Below, piece after piece: positions 33,537-41,826 of a DNA stretch of 64,000 bases. The position numbers were made by a program, and so were the translations under genes. The notes beneath the pieces are model-generated. The model ran no database searches. It saw only the letters and a program-made list of their open reading frames with translations, and was not told the origin of the DNA. Source of the stretch: Pseudomonas gingeri (GTDB lineage Bacteria; Pseudomonadota; Gammaproteobacteria; Pseudomonadales; Pseudomonadaceae); contig NZ_JACAQA010000011.1 in NCBI RefSeq assembly GCF_013385425.1, positions 62,001-126,000 of the forward strand. The letters run 5' to 3'. Each line of letters starts with the position of its first letter. Within the stretch, counting starts at the first letter, position 1.

Positions 33537-35300
33537 CGTGTTGATCAGGCTGTCCAGCAGGGGGCTGAGCAGGCCGCTCAGGGTTGAGGCCAGAGTGCTG
33601 ATCACGCCGTTGAGGGTCGTCGTGAGGAGCGTGAAAACCGCTGTCAGGAGCGTTGGGGCGGTGTAAGTCGGTGGATAGGTCGTCAGCTGTATGCCATTGA
33701 CGGATTGAGCCAGGCTGGCGATGGGATTGGACATCGACAGGGTGTAGGGCGGATAGGCGGGCGTTGGCGTCACATTGACATCGGGTGGATTGATAAAGGT
33801 ATTGGTGCCGGTTGTTTGCAGCGCCGGGCTGCTGATCATCAGGGATGCGCCGCCGGCGGAAAAAGGTGCCGTTGCCGTGCCGATGGATACCAACGTGAAG
33901 GGTGTTACGGTCAGCGGTGTGGTGTTGGTCGCCCAGTCCGAATTGATATTGCCCACCCGCAGGTAGGCGGTATCGGTGGTGGCGCTGATGGACAGGCTTT
34001 TATTGGTGTCGCTGGCGCAGGTGTAGCCCGTGACATAGCTGCTGCCGCCACCGGCTTCAAGGCTGATGTCCAGGGTTGGATTGGGAAGTACATGCAGAGT
34101 CAGTCCCAGCAGTCCGGTACCGGCTGAAAGCAGCCCTGTCACTACACTCAATAAATTGGTCACCAATGACAGATCAAGGGTCACCAGTGTGCGGATCTGT
34201 GCCGTGCGCACATAGATGCCATTGGGGCCTGTCGGGTTGAGCGCGGCGAGGGCCGGGTTGCCGATCGCGGAGAACTGCGGTGCTTGAATCACCTTGGTCT
34301 GCACCGTCGCCCCCACTCCCAAGCCCAGCAGGCTGACGGGCAGATTCACCGCCAGGCCGTTCTGGTTATTGGCCACCTCGACAATCGCCTGGAGCAGTTG
34401 GAACAGCTGCAGATTGGCATTCAGTACCGAGGTCGGCGTGAGCGTCGACAGGTTGAGAAAACTCCCCAGTTTGATGCTTCCGGCCGTTTGCGCGGCGACT
34501 TTCAGGTTACCCAGCGCGGTCAGCACGTCGGCGCTCGCGCCATTGGCCTGGGAGACGGTGATAGCGGTCTGGATCAACTGCGTGACGGTGGCATTGGTGG
34601 CGAGCAATTGGGTGTAGTTACCGGCTGTCACGTTAAGGTCGATGGCCAGTTGCTGCAGGTAGCCGAGCAGGCTGATGTTGGTGCTGAGCAGGCCGTTCCA
34701 GCCGGCCGCGGTGATATTGATCGAACCGCCGAGCAAGGGCCCCATGACCCCGTTGAGCAGGTTCACATTGGCGACGGTGCTGCGGATGCTCAATTGCGCG
34801 GTGGGCGGCAAGGGCGTCGCGGCCACCGCCGTTGCAGTCAATTGGGTATTCGGATTGAAGGTGCCGGGCGACACCAGGGAGTAGATCCCGGCAGCGATGC
34901 TGGTGGGCACGGCATGGGTGGCGACTACCTTGATGGCCGAGGATTGCGTGGCATCCACGGCAAAGGTGCGCAGGTTATTGGCCCCGGTCACCAGGGTGCC
35001 GCAGGTCGTGGTCAAGGTGTTGCCGGTGCCGACCGTGAAGGCGTTGCGGCTGGCGCTTTGGGTCGCGTAGCTGGCGGCGCTCAGGCCGGGCAGGCAGGTC
35101 CCCGCGCGGCTCACCGCTTCCAGCGCCGAACCGTCGGCGATCCGTTGCAATTTGCGTTGTTCGAGGTAGAGCCGGCCGGTATCGACCACCACCACCATCA
35201 GGAGCAGGGCCAGGCCGAGGGTAAGGGCCGCCATCAGGCCAATCGCCCCGCGTTGCCCGGACGGGCCACGAAAACCGACGACGCGACCGGGGAAAGACAT
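33444..35300 (-). CDS. tadG: TadG-like pilus-associated protein
   Basis: 618 residues. The N-terminal Tad/pseudopilin-like segment (QRGAIGLMAALTLGLALLLM, then YLEQRKLQRIADGSALEA) anchors a long, Thr/Ser/Asn/Leu-rich exported domain with several hydrophobic stretches and few cysteines. TadG proteins are minor structural or anchoring parts of the Flp pilus. It is transcribed towards pprA and overlaps its 3' end by 93 bp. Separated from rcpC-tadD by the regulatory genes, as in P. aeruginosa where tadG also has its own unit. Confidence 0.87.
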   Translation of the reverse strand: MSFPGRVVGFRGPSGQRGAIGLMAALTLGLALLLMVVVVDTGRLYLEQRKLQRIADGSALEAVSRAGTCLPGLSAASYATQSASRNAFTVGTGNTLTTTCGTLVTGANNLRTFAVDATQSSAIKVVATHAVPTSIAAGIYSLVSPGTFNPNTQLTATAVAATPLPPTAQLSIRSTVANVNLLNGVMGPLLGGSINITAAGWNGLLSTNISLLGYLQQLAIDLNVTAGNYTQLLATNATVTQLIQTAITVSQANGASADVLTALGNLKVAAQTAGSIKLGSFLNLSTLTPTSVLNANLQLFQLLQAIVEVANNQNGLAVNLPVSLLGLGVGATVQTKVIQAPQFSAIGNPALAALNPTGPNGIYVRTAQIRTLVTLDLSLVTNLLSVVTGLLSAGTGLLGLTLHVLPNPTLDISLEAGGGSSYVTGYTCASDTNKSLSISATTDTAYLRVGNINSDWATNTTPLTVTPFTLVSIGTATAPFSAGGASLMISSPALQTTGTNTFINPPDVNVTPTPAYPPYTLSMSNPIASLAQSVNGIQLTTYPPTYTAPTLLTAVFTLLTTTLNGVISTLASTLSGLLSPLLDSLINTLLAGLGITVGQISVDGHLTCGQTGKAYLVI

Positions 35301-35443
35301 CGAGCACTCCCTTGCCGGCCGCTGGCCGAGCGCTTACTTTCCAGTGTTGTCTGCCAGTGTAGCCAAGGTTAGGCGATTCGATAGGGCCCCTGCAGGCGCC
35401 GTCGGTCGACGCGCTACAGGGGCGGGAATGTTGCGGCGAACGA

Positions 35444-36004
35444 CTATTTCGGCGGATACGCGCTCATCAACTTGGCCACCGCCTGGTTGATCGCCGCGCT
35501 GCGCTCGGCGGGTGTCGAACCGTTGTTGACCATCTGTTCGGCGCTTCCACGCCAGACCAGCTTGCCGTCCTTGCCATCGAGCAGGTCGATCTGGATCGTC
35601 GCGACCTGATAGTCGACGCTACGGGTTTCGGTGTAGCCCGGGCCGCCCCAGAAACCGCCTTGCCAAGGGCCACCCCAACCGCCGCCGTAGCTGGTGCTCA
35701 CCTGCTGCTGGCGGTTGTCGACGATCAGGTACGCCTGGACCTTCACATCGGCCTTGCCGCCGGCCATGACCGGGCGCAAGCCGCGCTGGTCCAACTGCTC
35801 GCCGACCGCCTGGCGAATCCGCTGTTCGGTGAGGTCGCTCTTGATTCGCGGATCGTCGGGTCGGTACTGCAACGCGGGTTCTTTCCAGCTCCAGCTGCGG
35901 TAGCCGGCGAAGTCGCGACTGGCGTCGAAGTCATGGTTGACCCGGGTGGTTTCGCAGGCGCTGAGCAGCACGGCAAAAACCACTAAAGCGAGACGGCGGA
36001 ACAT
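35444..36004 (-). CDS. DUF4136 lipoprotein
   Basis: 186 residues. Signal peptide with lipobox LSAC (about residues 14-17, then ETTRVNHDFDAS). DUF4136 features are FAGYRSWSWKEPA near 30, IRQAVGEQLDQRGLRP near 72 and ATIQIDLLDGKDGKLVWRG near 135, ending AVAKLMSAYPPK. Similar to the next upstream gene, suggesting duplication. Function unknown; other DUF4136 proteins are envelope lipoproteins. Confidence 0.87.
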   Translation of the reverse strand: MFRRLALVVFAVLLSACETTRVNHDFDASRDFAGYRSWSWKEPALQYRPDDPRIKSDLTEQRIRQAVGEQLDQRGLRPVMAGGKADVKVQAYLIVDNRQQQVSTSYGGGWGGPWQGGFWGGPGYTETRSVDYQVATIQIDLLDGKDGKLVWRGSAEQMVNNGSTPAERSAAINQAVAKLMSAYPPK

Positions 36005-36024
36005 GATTTTTCTCCGGAGGGGGT

Positions 36025-36621
36025 CTAGCTGGGTGGATAGCTGGCCAGGGCTTTGCTCACGGCCTCGCGCAAGGCATCCGCGCGTTCGAGCTGATTGCCC
36101 TGGGTGCCGGTTTCGGCGCTGGCGCTCCAGACCGGTTGGCCGGTGCCGGCGTCGAACAGGCTGATACGCACCACGAGCACTTGCACCTCGTAGGTGCGCA
36201 CGATCGGGGCGCTGGGGTACATGCCATAGCGGTAGCCATAAGGGCCGCCGGCATAACCGTAGTCTTCCTGGACCTGGCGCAGGCGTTTCTCCACATGCAG
36301 GTCGGCGCTGACCCGCAGGTCCGGCGGTGCCGTATCGCGGCGTGGCCGCAAGCCCTGCTGTTCGAGGGCATTGCCGACCACTTCGGCCAACTGCGCCGGA
36401 TCGGCCCAGGTGGTGCCGGCGGGCAGCCGGTCATTGCTCCAGGCCCAGGTTCGGTAGCGTCCATAGTCGCGTGGTGGCGCCGGGTAGGCGCTCAGGTCCG
36501 GGCCATGGGCGACCTGCGCCGGGGCCGGCGGCAGGGGCATGGAACTGCTGGTGTAGGGGTTGTTGCTCTGGCAGGCAGCCATCCCCAGGCACAGCGCTAG
36601 CAGACAAAAACGGCGACTCAT
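36025..36621 (-). CDS. DUF4136 lipoprotein, paralogue of its neighbour
   Basis: 198 residues. Lipobox MAAC (about 14-17). Core matches the neighbour: YGRYRTWAWSNDRLPAG, VGNALEQQGLRPRRDTAPPD, VLVVRISLFDAGTGQPVWSA, AVSKALASYPPS. Only 20 bp separates the two genes, so they form an operon; a Gly/Tyr-rich loop (YGYAGGPYGYRYGMYP) is placed like the Gly/Trp-rich loop of the partner. Confidence 0.87.
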   Translation of the reverse strand: MSRRFCLLALCLGMAACQSNNPYTSSSMPLPPAPAQVAHGPDLSAYPAPPRDYGRYRTWAWSNDRLPAGTTWADPAQLAEVVGNALEQQGLRPRRDTAPPDLRVSADLHVEKRLRQVQEDYGYAGGPYGYRYGMYPSAPIVRTYEVQVLVVRISLFDAGTGQPVWSASAETGTQGNQLERADALREAVSKALASYPPS

Positions 36622-36635
36622 TGCATCCTCCGTAT

Positions 36636-37385
36636 TCAGACCGGACGGCAGATCCAGTGCAGGTAACGTCCCAGTCCGGCAAAACCGGGATGGCGACGGT
36701 GGGCCAGTTCCATTTCCAGCAGGTCCGCCAGGGTGGCGCGGGCCTGGAATTCAACCGGCATGTAGTCGTGGAAAACCCGCACGCCGCTCTGGGTTTCGAT
36801 CCGCCACAGACCTTCAAGTTGCGCCGCCAATTCCCGTGGATCAAGGGGTTGTTGCGGGGTCAGGCTCTGCTTTTCGCCGGCCATGTCGTTCTTGCGCATC
36901 TTGCGGAAATGGCCCTTGAGCAAGTTGCGATAGATCAGTGCATCGCGGTTGTAGAAGGCCAGGGACAGCCAGCCATCGGGCTTGCACAGCTGGTGCAGCA
37001 CCGGCAGGATTGCATGGGGTTCGGCCAGCCATTCAAGCACGGCGTGGCAGAGCACCAGGTCATAGGGTTCGGTGAGCTGGCCGAGCAGTTCCTGCCACGG
37101 TGCCTGGATAAAGGTCGCGTTTTGTCCGGCCTCGGCAAAGCGCAGGCGTGCGCCCTCGAGCATCGGTTCGGCGGGTTCGGCGAGGGTCACCTGATGACCG
37201 CGTTCGGCCAGCCACAATGACATATGGCCCAGGCCCGCGCCGATATCCAGCACCCGCAACGGGCGCTGCGGCAGGCTCTCGGTCAGGTCGGCCTGGAGCA
37301 CGGCGAGGCGGATCGCGCCCTTGGCCCCGCCGTAGATTTTTTCGGCGAAACGGGTCGCCAACTGGTCGAAATGACGGTCGCTCAT
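36636..37385 (-). CDS. cmoM: tRNA 5-carboxymethoxyuridine methyltransferase CmoM
   Basis: 249 residues. SAM-dependent enzyme methylating cmo5U34 in tRNA. SAM motif VLDIGAGLGHMSLWLAERGH, acidic loop LAEPAEPMLEGA, then family-typical LCHAVLEWLAEP, LSLAFYN, GVRVFHDY and LGRYLHWICRP. Start at 37385 (MSDRHFDQLATRFAEKIYGG) matches family N-termini; longer frames through the upstream gene are not supported. It overlaps the upstream MazG-like gene by 4 bp. Confidence 0.92.
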   Translation of the reverse strand: MSDRHFDQLATRFAEKIYGGAKGAIRLAVLQADLTESLPQRPLRVLDIGAGLGHMSLWLAERGHQVTLAEPAEPMLEGARLRFAEAGQNATFIQAPWQELLGQLTEPYDLVLCHAVLEWLAEPHAILPVLHQLCKPDGWLSLAFYNRDALIYRNLLKGHFRKMRKNDMAGEKQSLTPQQPLDPRELAAQLEGLWRIETQSGVRVFHDYMPVEFQARATLADLLEMELAHRRHPGFAGLGRYLHWICRPV

Positions 37386-37687
37386 TGGGCGAAGCGCCGT
37401 TCGCTGTCGGCCAGCTTGGCGCGGACCACTTCGTTCATGTCCAACCCCAGTTCGCTGCACAGCAGGAGCAGGTAGAGGACGATATCGCCGACTTCCTGTC
37501 CGGCATGGGCGAGCTTTTCCGGTGGCAACTGGCGCGATTGATCCTCGCTGAGCCATTGGAAAATCTCCACCAGTTCGGCCATCTCCACGCTGGCGGCCAT
37601 GGCCAGGTTTTTCGGGCTGTGGAAAGTTTTCCAGTCGTTGCGATCGCGGATGCCGTGCAGGCGTTGGGTCAGTTCGTCGAGGTTCAT
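37382..37687 (-). CDS. MazG-like nucleotide pyrophosphohydrolase
   Basis: 101 residues of the RS21-C6 / dCTP-pyrophosphatase-like group. The metal-binding ExxE...ExxD pattern is visible as EMAELVEIFQWL and EVGDIVLYLLLLCSEL. Likely hydrolyses non-canonical dNTPs; substrate not assignable. ATG at 37687 follows AAGGAGAACACCCGC. Translationally coupled with cmoM (ATGA overlap). Confidence 0.88.
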   Translation of the reverse strand: MNLDELTQRLHGIRDRNDWKTFHSPKNLAMAASVEMAELVEIFQWLSEDQSRQLPPEKLAHAGQEVGDIVLYLLLLCSELGLDMNEVVRAKLADSERRFAQ

Positions 37688-37819
37688 GCGGGTGTTCTCC
37701 TTCAAGGCGTCTAGCTTCCGGTGGATAAGAACGGGAAGCAAGGGCCTTGCTGTAGGGATAACACCAGGAGCCGATGAAATATTCGTCAGGTCGGCCAGGC
37801 GAGCGCTGCTTAGCCGCGA

Positions 37820-38278
37820 TCAGCGGCGCCTTCCACGACGTTTGTGGAGCCGATGAAGTTCTTCTCGTTGCTGACGGATCGTGACGAGCACACCGCGCAT
37901 TTCGCGGTGGCGCTTGCTGTTGACTAGCAAAAGTCCCAGTAACGGCAACAGCAAAGCGCTCACATAGGCGCCCAAATGCGGCCTGTAGCCGAAGGTAGAA
38001 AGGACTGCAAGAAAGCCAAGCAGATAGAATCCCACGATGATAGAAATGCCCCACTTGCGCCCTCTGATCATGGCAAAGTGGCTAAACGCCAAAAGCAATC
38101 CCAGAACCAGTGCGGCCAGAAAAGCATAGCGAGCCCGCTCGGGGTCACCGCGAAAGTAACTACTGGACACCAATGAAATGGCGCCGCCAAGCGAAAAGCA
38201 AGCGAGAAAAAAAGCACAGATAAACGTTGGAAAATAACGAGCCAAAAACGCACTCAATGAGTCTTGGTGGTCCATCAT
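37820..38278 (-). CDS. Predicted membrane immunity protein of the Hcp-linked effector
   Basis: 152 residues, four hydrophobic helices (about 14-36 FICAFFLACFSLGGAISLVS, 48-68, 75-95 WGISIIVGFYLLGFLAVL, 103-120) and a basic C-terminal tail (REELHRLHKRRGRRR). No known domain. Its ATG overlaps the stop of the upstream effector candidate (ATGA). A small multi-helix membrane protein coupled to a gene with a hydrophobic core is the usual form of immunity to a pore-forming toxin. This role is inference. Confidence 0.65.
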   Translation of the reverse strand: MMDHQDSLSAFLARYFPTFICAFFLACFSLGGAISLVSSSYFRGDPERARYAFLAALVLGLLLAFSHFAMIRGRKWGISIIVGFYLLGFLAVLSTFGYRPHLGAYVSALLLPLLGLLLVNSKRHREMRGVLVTIRQQREELHRLHKRRGRRR

Positions 38279-39186
38279 TCAAGGCCCTCATACAAGCCAA
38301 GCGCGAGCGTTCGTATATTTCCGGACAAGGCACTGCTTGTAAAACCCATGGTTGCGCCCAAGGCGTCACGAATTTGAGTCACTGTGGCGTGATTGATCTC
38401 GGTCGCTGTATAGCGTTTGACCAACGCCCCTGAACGCTGGCGAAGCTTCAACAGCTTATTACTCAAACGAGGGTCTTTCAGACTGAGCAGTTCTTTAGTC
38501 AGTGCGCTTCTCTGTTGGCGAGTCAGACCTTTTGACAACTCGTACCAACTTCTGCCGGTCGACGCCTTTCTGGCCTGCAACAACCTCAGTGTTGTCAGGG
38601 TAGAAGCACCTGCTCCCAGCAAGGAGGCGGCATCCAATACTGGCATTGCGTAGCGATACCATTCCTCATTATCCATGGCATCGTTAGCAGCAGGGTCGTT
38701 GAGTTCGTAATAGGTCCTCGCAACACCCACCACGCATTGCACAGTACTGGCAGTGGCGGCTGTCGCACCAATACTGGCAACTGCCAGACTCGCGCCCGCG
38801 GTAAACGGAACTGCGACGGTCCCACTAAACGCCGCAGTCCATCCAAGAATGGCGCCGGCACACGACAAAGAGGTATTGATCACCTCCATCACCAGTCGCG
38901 ACTCCCGTGGCTGCGTCTCCAGCGACCGGACAAACTCCAACGGTGCTATATGCCTGGGCGCCTCACGCAATACGACCTTCTTCGGCACGATGCTGCAAAT
39001 CACCCGGAACTCCCGCAGCGTCACCACCGTGAAGTCACTTTCGATGTACACCACGCCAGCACCGGCAATCGTCGGATCCATATCAATGGCTCGGAACAGT
39101 CGTGGCAAATCGACTTTGCTCTCCACACGTTGACGAGCATTGTTGTGCGCGTTGGGCACACCGCTTTTTAAAAATTCGGAAATCAT
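38275..39186 (-). CDS. Candidate T6SS effector with glycine-rich hydrophobic core, linked to Hcp
   Basis: 303 residues, no recognised catalytic motif. The first 110 residues are soluble and mixed (RVESKVDLPRLFRAIDMDPT, VYIESDFTVVTLREFRVICS). A Gly/Ala-rich hydrophobic stretch at about 118-170 (AGAILGWTAAFSGTVAVPFT, AGASLAVASIGATAATAST) could insert in membranes. The C-terminal third is basic and helical (LKLRQRSGALVKRYTATEIN). GGGAGGGGCC precedes ATG at 39186. It is divergent from hcp (191-bp gap) and overlaps a small membrane-protein gene. Effector status is inferred from context. Confidence 0.6.
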   Translation of the reverse strand: MISEFLKSGVPNAHNNARQRVESKVDLPRLFRAIDMDPTIAGAGVVYIESDFTVVTLREFRVICSIVPKKVVLREAPRHIAPLEFVRSLETQPRESRLVMEVINTSLSCAGAILGWTAAFSGTVAVPFTAGASLAVASIGATAATASTVQCVVGVARTYYELNDPAANDAMDNEEWYRYAMPVLDAASLLGAGASTLTTLRLLQARKASTGRSWYELSKGLTRQQRSALTKELLSLKDPRLSNKLLKLRQRSGALVKRYTATEINHATVTQIRDALGATMGFTSSALSGNIRTLALGLYEGLE

Positions 39187-39377
39187 CCCGGCCCCTCCCT
39201 GACCTGTTATCACGATCAGGGAGCATAAGCAGCTCAATCATCCGAAAATGTAGGACTTGCGAGTTAATAAAGCAGGTCATTTCCCTTTCACTACTCAACA
39301 CCTTGCTCAAGGCACGCGCTTACGAAGAAAGTGCCTTCCGGCGCCAATCCGGCGTGAATCAATGACAGGGAGTGGGT

Positions 39378-39866
39378 ATGGCAACCGATATGTTTTTAAA
39401 GCTGGGTGATATCAAAGGTGAATCCAAAGACCAGCAACATCGGGATGAGATCGACATAAAATCGATTCAATGGGGCATGAACCAGTCCGGCTCCATGCAC
39501 ACCGGTAGCGGCGGCGGCTCGGGTAAGGTCAGTATCAACAATCTGTCTTTCGGCAAGTCCATGGATAAATCGTCGCCCAACCTGATGGCGGCCTGCTCCA
39601 GCGGAAAGCACTATCCCGAGGCGACGCTCACCGTACGCAAGGCCGGTGGCACCAACCCGGTTGAATATCTGGTGATCACACTGAAGGAAGTCATGGTGGC
39701 GTCCTACTCTACCGGCGGCGACCAGGGCGCAGACACCTTGCATGAGGATGTATCGCTGAATTTCGCCAAGGTCGAGGTCAGCTATCAGCCGCAAAAAGCC
39801 GATGGCGGCAAGGACGGCGGCGCTATCAAGTACGGCTGGAATATTCGTGAGAACGTAAAGATTTAA
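39378..39866 (+). CDS. hcp: Type VI secretion tube protein Hcp (orphan)
   Basis: 162 residues of the Hcp1 family that stacks into the inner T6SS tube and can carry effectors in its lumen. ATDMFLKLGDIKGESKDQQH, IDIKSIQWGMNQSGS, GKVSINNLSFGKSMDKSSPN and EVMVASYSTGG are typical. ATG at 39378 is used; GTG at 39372 would add two residues. No tss core genes adjoin, so this is an orphan hcp with the divergent effector and immunity candidates. Confidence 0.93.
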   Translation: MATDMFLKLGDIKGESKDQQHRDEIDIKSIQWGMNQSGSMHTGSGGGSGKVSINNLSFGKSMDKSSPNLMAACSSGKHYPEATLTVRKAGGTNPVEYLVITLKEVMVASYSTGGDQGADTLHEDVSLNFAKVEVSYQPQKADGGKDGGAIKYGWNIRENVKI

Positions 39867-39987
39867 CAGCTGTTGGCCACGTTGCAGGGCATCTTTGGGA
39901 GAGCCGAATTCCTGATCACCGATCTCATTTTCAGATGCAGTGGATGGGCCTGACTTCTCACATAGCTCTACCTACAACTCAACAGTT

Positions 39988-40022
39988 TCAGCACGGCAAC
40001 ATGACTCAGGTTACCGTGCTGA
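39988..40022. repeat. 13-bp inverted repeat between hcp and small ORF
   Basis: tcagcacggcaac (39988-40000) and gttaccgtgctga (40010-40022) pair with one G-U, across a 9-nt loop. It lies between the convergent hcp and 109-residue genes and could end transcription in either direction, though no T-tract is evident. Confidence 0.6.
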
Positions 40023-40039
40023 ATTGACTTTACAGTCAT

Positions 40040-40369
40040 TTAGACAACGGTCTCTACTCCGGTATTAGAGTCTCCACCTGGAGCGATAGAGGTCAATCTA
40101 CCATTGCGCACAGCCTCCATTGTCCTCGTCTCGACCACTTTCCAAATGTCATATCCATCACGCAGCAGCAAGGCAGCGCCCTGAATGAAATGGCTCAAGT
40201 CTTCGTCGTCGATTTTTCTGAGGGACATGCAGGACAGACTATCGATCATGTCCTTGCCGGCGCGCATGCGCTCGCTGCCATAGGCATGCAAATCCACGAT
40301 CGAAGCGTGGGTGTTGATGAAGAGAATATGACGGTTAGTGCAGGTCGGAGTTAGCGGTAGGTAGCCCAT
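40040..40369 (-). CDS. Small protein of unknown function behind a structured RNA leader
   Basis: 109 residues, mostly helical, without signal or membrane segment. Start MGYLPLTPTCTNRHILFINT; the middle (SLSCMSLRKIDDEDLSHFIQ, LLLRDGYDIWKVVETRTMEA) resembles in style the short Pseudomonas proteins of the DUF3077/DUF6124 sort, but I cannot assign it. AAGGAATTTCAG before ATG at 40369 decides the start; an extension to 40534 would read through the structured leader. It sits alone on the minus strand. Confidence 0.68.
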   Translation of the reverse strand: MGYLPLTPTCTNRHILFINTHASIVDLHAYGSERMRAGKDMIDSLSCMSLRKIDDEDLSHFIQGAALLLRDGYDIWKVVETRTMEAVRNGRLTSIAPGGDSNTGVETVV

Positions 40370-40422
40370 CTGAAATTCCTTCTCGGTGGCGCTGACACCT
40401 TTCGCGGCCAAGCGAAGACGGG

Positions 40423-40497
40423 TGGCAGCTGTACGCGGGTTGGCCGACCGGGGAAAAGGACCCGGCACACCCGAAGGTGTCCCACGCACAGCCGCCA
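40423..40497 (-). ncRNA. Structured RNA leader, three-way junction (C4-antisense-like candidate)
   Basis: On the minus strand, GGCGGCUGUGCGUGGG (40496-40481) pairs over 16 positions with CCCGCGUACAGCUGCC (40439-40424), using three G-U wobbles. Enclosed are a hairpin ACACC-UUCG-GGUGU (40480-40467) and a hairpin CCGGG...CCCGG (40465-40448). Wobbles and a UUCG tetraloop indicate selection at RNA level. It lies about 54 bp upstream of the 109-residue gene. The layout recalls phage C4-type antisense RNAs; the family name is tentative. Confidence 0.6.
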
Positions 40498-40518
40498 TTA
40501 CACGAATGTGCGGGCACA

Positions 40519-40563
40519 AAAAAGGCGCCTGCAATTCGGATGGTGGGCGCCTGTGCGCCTTTT
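40519..40563 (-). terminator. Terminator-like hairpin upstream of the RNA element
   Basis: On the minus strand two GGCGCC blocks, AGGCGCC and GGCGCCT, about 16 nt apart are followed by TTTTTT. It could end the upstream MaoC transcript or act as an attenuator in front of the structured RNA and small gene. Confidence 0.6.
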
Positions 40564-40585
40564 CTCATCGACCGGCCAAGGTCTA

Positions 40586-40605
40586 GTCGTTGAATTGGCA
40601 ACGAC
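40586..40605. promoter_or_regulatory. 7-bp inverted repeat, possible operator of the small-ORF cassette
   Basis: gtcgttg (40586-40592) and caacgac (40599-40605) are exact complements with a 6-bp spacer. It lies upstream of the terminator-like hairpin on the minus-strand reading. Between here and the MaoC stop at 40770 I see no gene; the whole gap from 40370 is 400 bp. Confidence 0.4.
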
Positions 40606-40769
40606 GATCCGATCATAGACGTCAGGGCGGGCAAAGCGCAACCGCCCCTCAAGCAGGGGGTTGTATCTTCAGATGTCCGTCGGTCAGTAAGGGGGGCAGA
40701 TCAGGAAGAATAGAGATACGAAGAAAAAAACGAGGGTAGGGGATGCGACGTTCCGATGAGAGCGGTCTG

Positions 40770-41624
40770 TCAGGTGATAGGTCGCCAACGACCGCTCAGA
40801 TGTTCCAGTCCCTTGGCACCGGACAATTTGAACGCGCCGTTCGAGCCCGGTGCACTGACCCACAGGCCGACTTCGCCGGGCAGGCGTACCGGTCTTCTGA
40901 ACGCCACCTCGATCTCGATATTGGCGCTCGGCAGGTGCTCGCGCAGGGCCGCGAGGATCCGGGCCTTGTTCCACAGGCCATGGGCAATGGGCCGGGGGAA
41001 ACCGAACAGGCGGGCGCTCAGGGCCGTCAGGTGGATCGGGTTGTAGTCGCCGGAAACCCTGGCGTAGCGCCGACCGATATCCACCGGAACCTGCCAGTGC
41101 GTCAGCTCGGTCAAGGGCGGGACCGGGGCCTTGGTTTTCCGTGGTGGCTTGGCGTCCAGGGTGACGCCCCGGCAGAGCAGCCGGCTTTCGGCCTCCCAAA
41201 GCGGCCCGAGGGCATCGTCGATCTCGGTGAGCAGATCGAAGGTCGCGCCCTGGACATGAGGCTGCAGGTTACGCACCTGCACACCGATCCGCAGATTGCC
41301 CATGCCGCCCAGGGGCCGCAGCAGGCGGATACGGTTGTTCAGGTGAACCAGGCCCGGCAGCGGAAAGGGAAACTCCTTGGCCGTCAGCAACTGCAGTTGC
41401 AGGGGCAAGGCCAGCACATGGGGATAGGTCGCCGGCATCGGGCTGCCCTCGGCAAAGCCGCAGACCCGGCGATAAGCGGCCAGGCGCCGTTCATCGACGG
41501 TCACCCAACTGCGTAGCCCCTGGTCAGGCAAGTGTTGGCCCGCGATGATGCGTCGTGTCGCGGCGCGCAGGTACAGCGCGGGCAAGCTCGGCGCGGCGGT
41601 CAGGTATTGCCAGTTCACGGGCAT
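40770..41624 (-). CDS. MaoC-like dehydratase family protein
   Basis: 284 residues, double hot-dog organisation. The C-terminal half has the R-hydratase signature YARVSGDYNPIHLTALSARL then GFPRPIAHGLWNKARILAAL, with the catalytic Asp/His pair; the N-terminal half (LPLQLQLLTAKEFPFPLPGL) is a degenerate repeat. Hydration of 2-enoyl-CoA or a related acyl reaction is likely, but substrate is unknown. Start at 41624 (MPVNWQYLTAAP) fits the family though the ribosome site is weak. Confidence 0.83.
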   Translation of the reverse strand: MPVNWQYLTAAPSLPALYLRAATRRIIAGQHLPDQGLRSWVTVDERRLAAYRRVCGFAEGSPMPATYPHVLALPLQLQLLTAKEFPFPLPGLVHLNNRIRLLRPLGGMGNLRIGVQVRNLQPHVQGATFDLLTEIDDALGPLWEAESRLLCRGVTLDAKPPRKTKAPVPPLTELTHWQVPVDIGRRYARVSGDYNPIHLTALSARLFGFPRPIAHGLWNKARILAALREHLPSANIEIEVAFRRPVRLPGEVGLWVSAPGSNGAFKLSGAKGLEHLSGRWRPIT

Positions 41625-41826
41625 GAGCAGTCGCTTTGTTTGTGGGAAAAAACTTTCATGTTTATAGGCTGTATCTCGCACAGAATAGGGTTTATTCGTT
41701 GCGCCGTGTTGCTTTGGTGCTAGAAGCGAACCGCTGTCGGGCGCTGATGGCCCGCGGCATTGTCAGAAACGATGGCTTGGCCTAAGGTCGCAGCCTGAAA
41801 GCTGTCTTGCGATACAAGGTCTATTC

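Noticed and set aside
37688..38054. N-terminal extension of the cmoM frame
   Set aside because: The long frame runs through the MazG-like gene; homologues start at MSDRHFDQLATRF.
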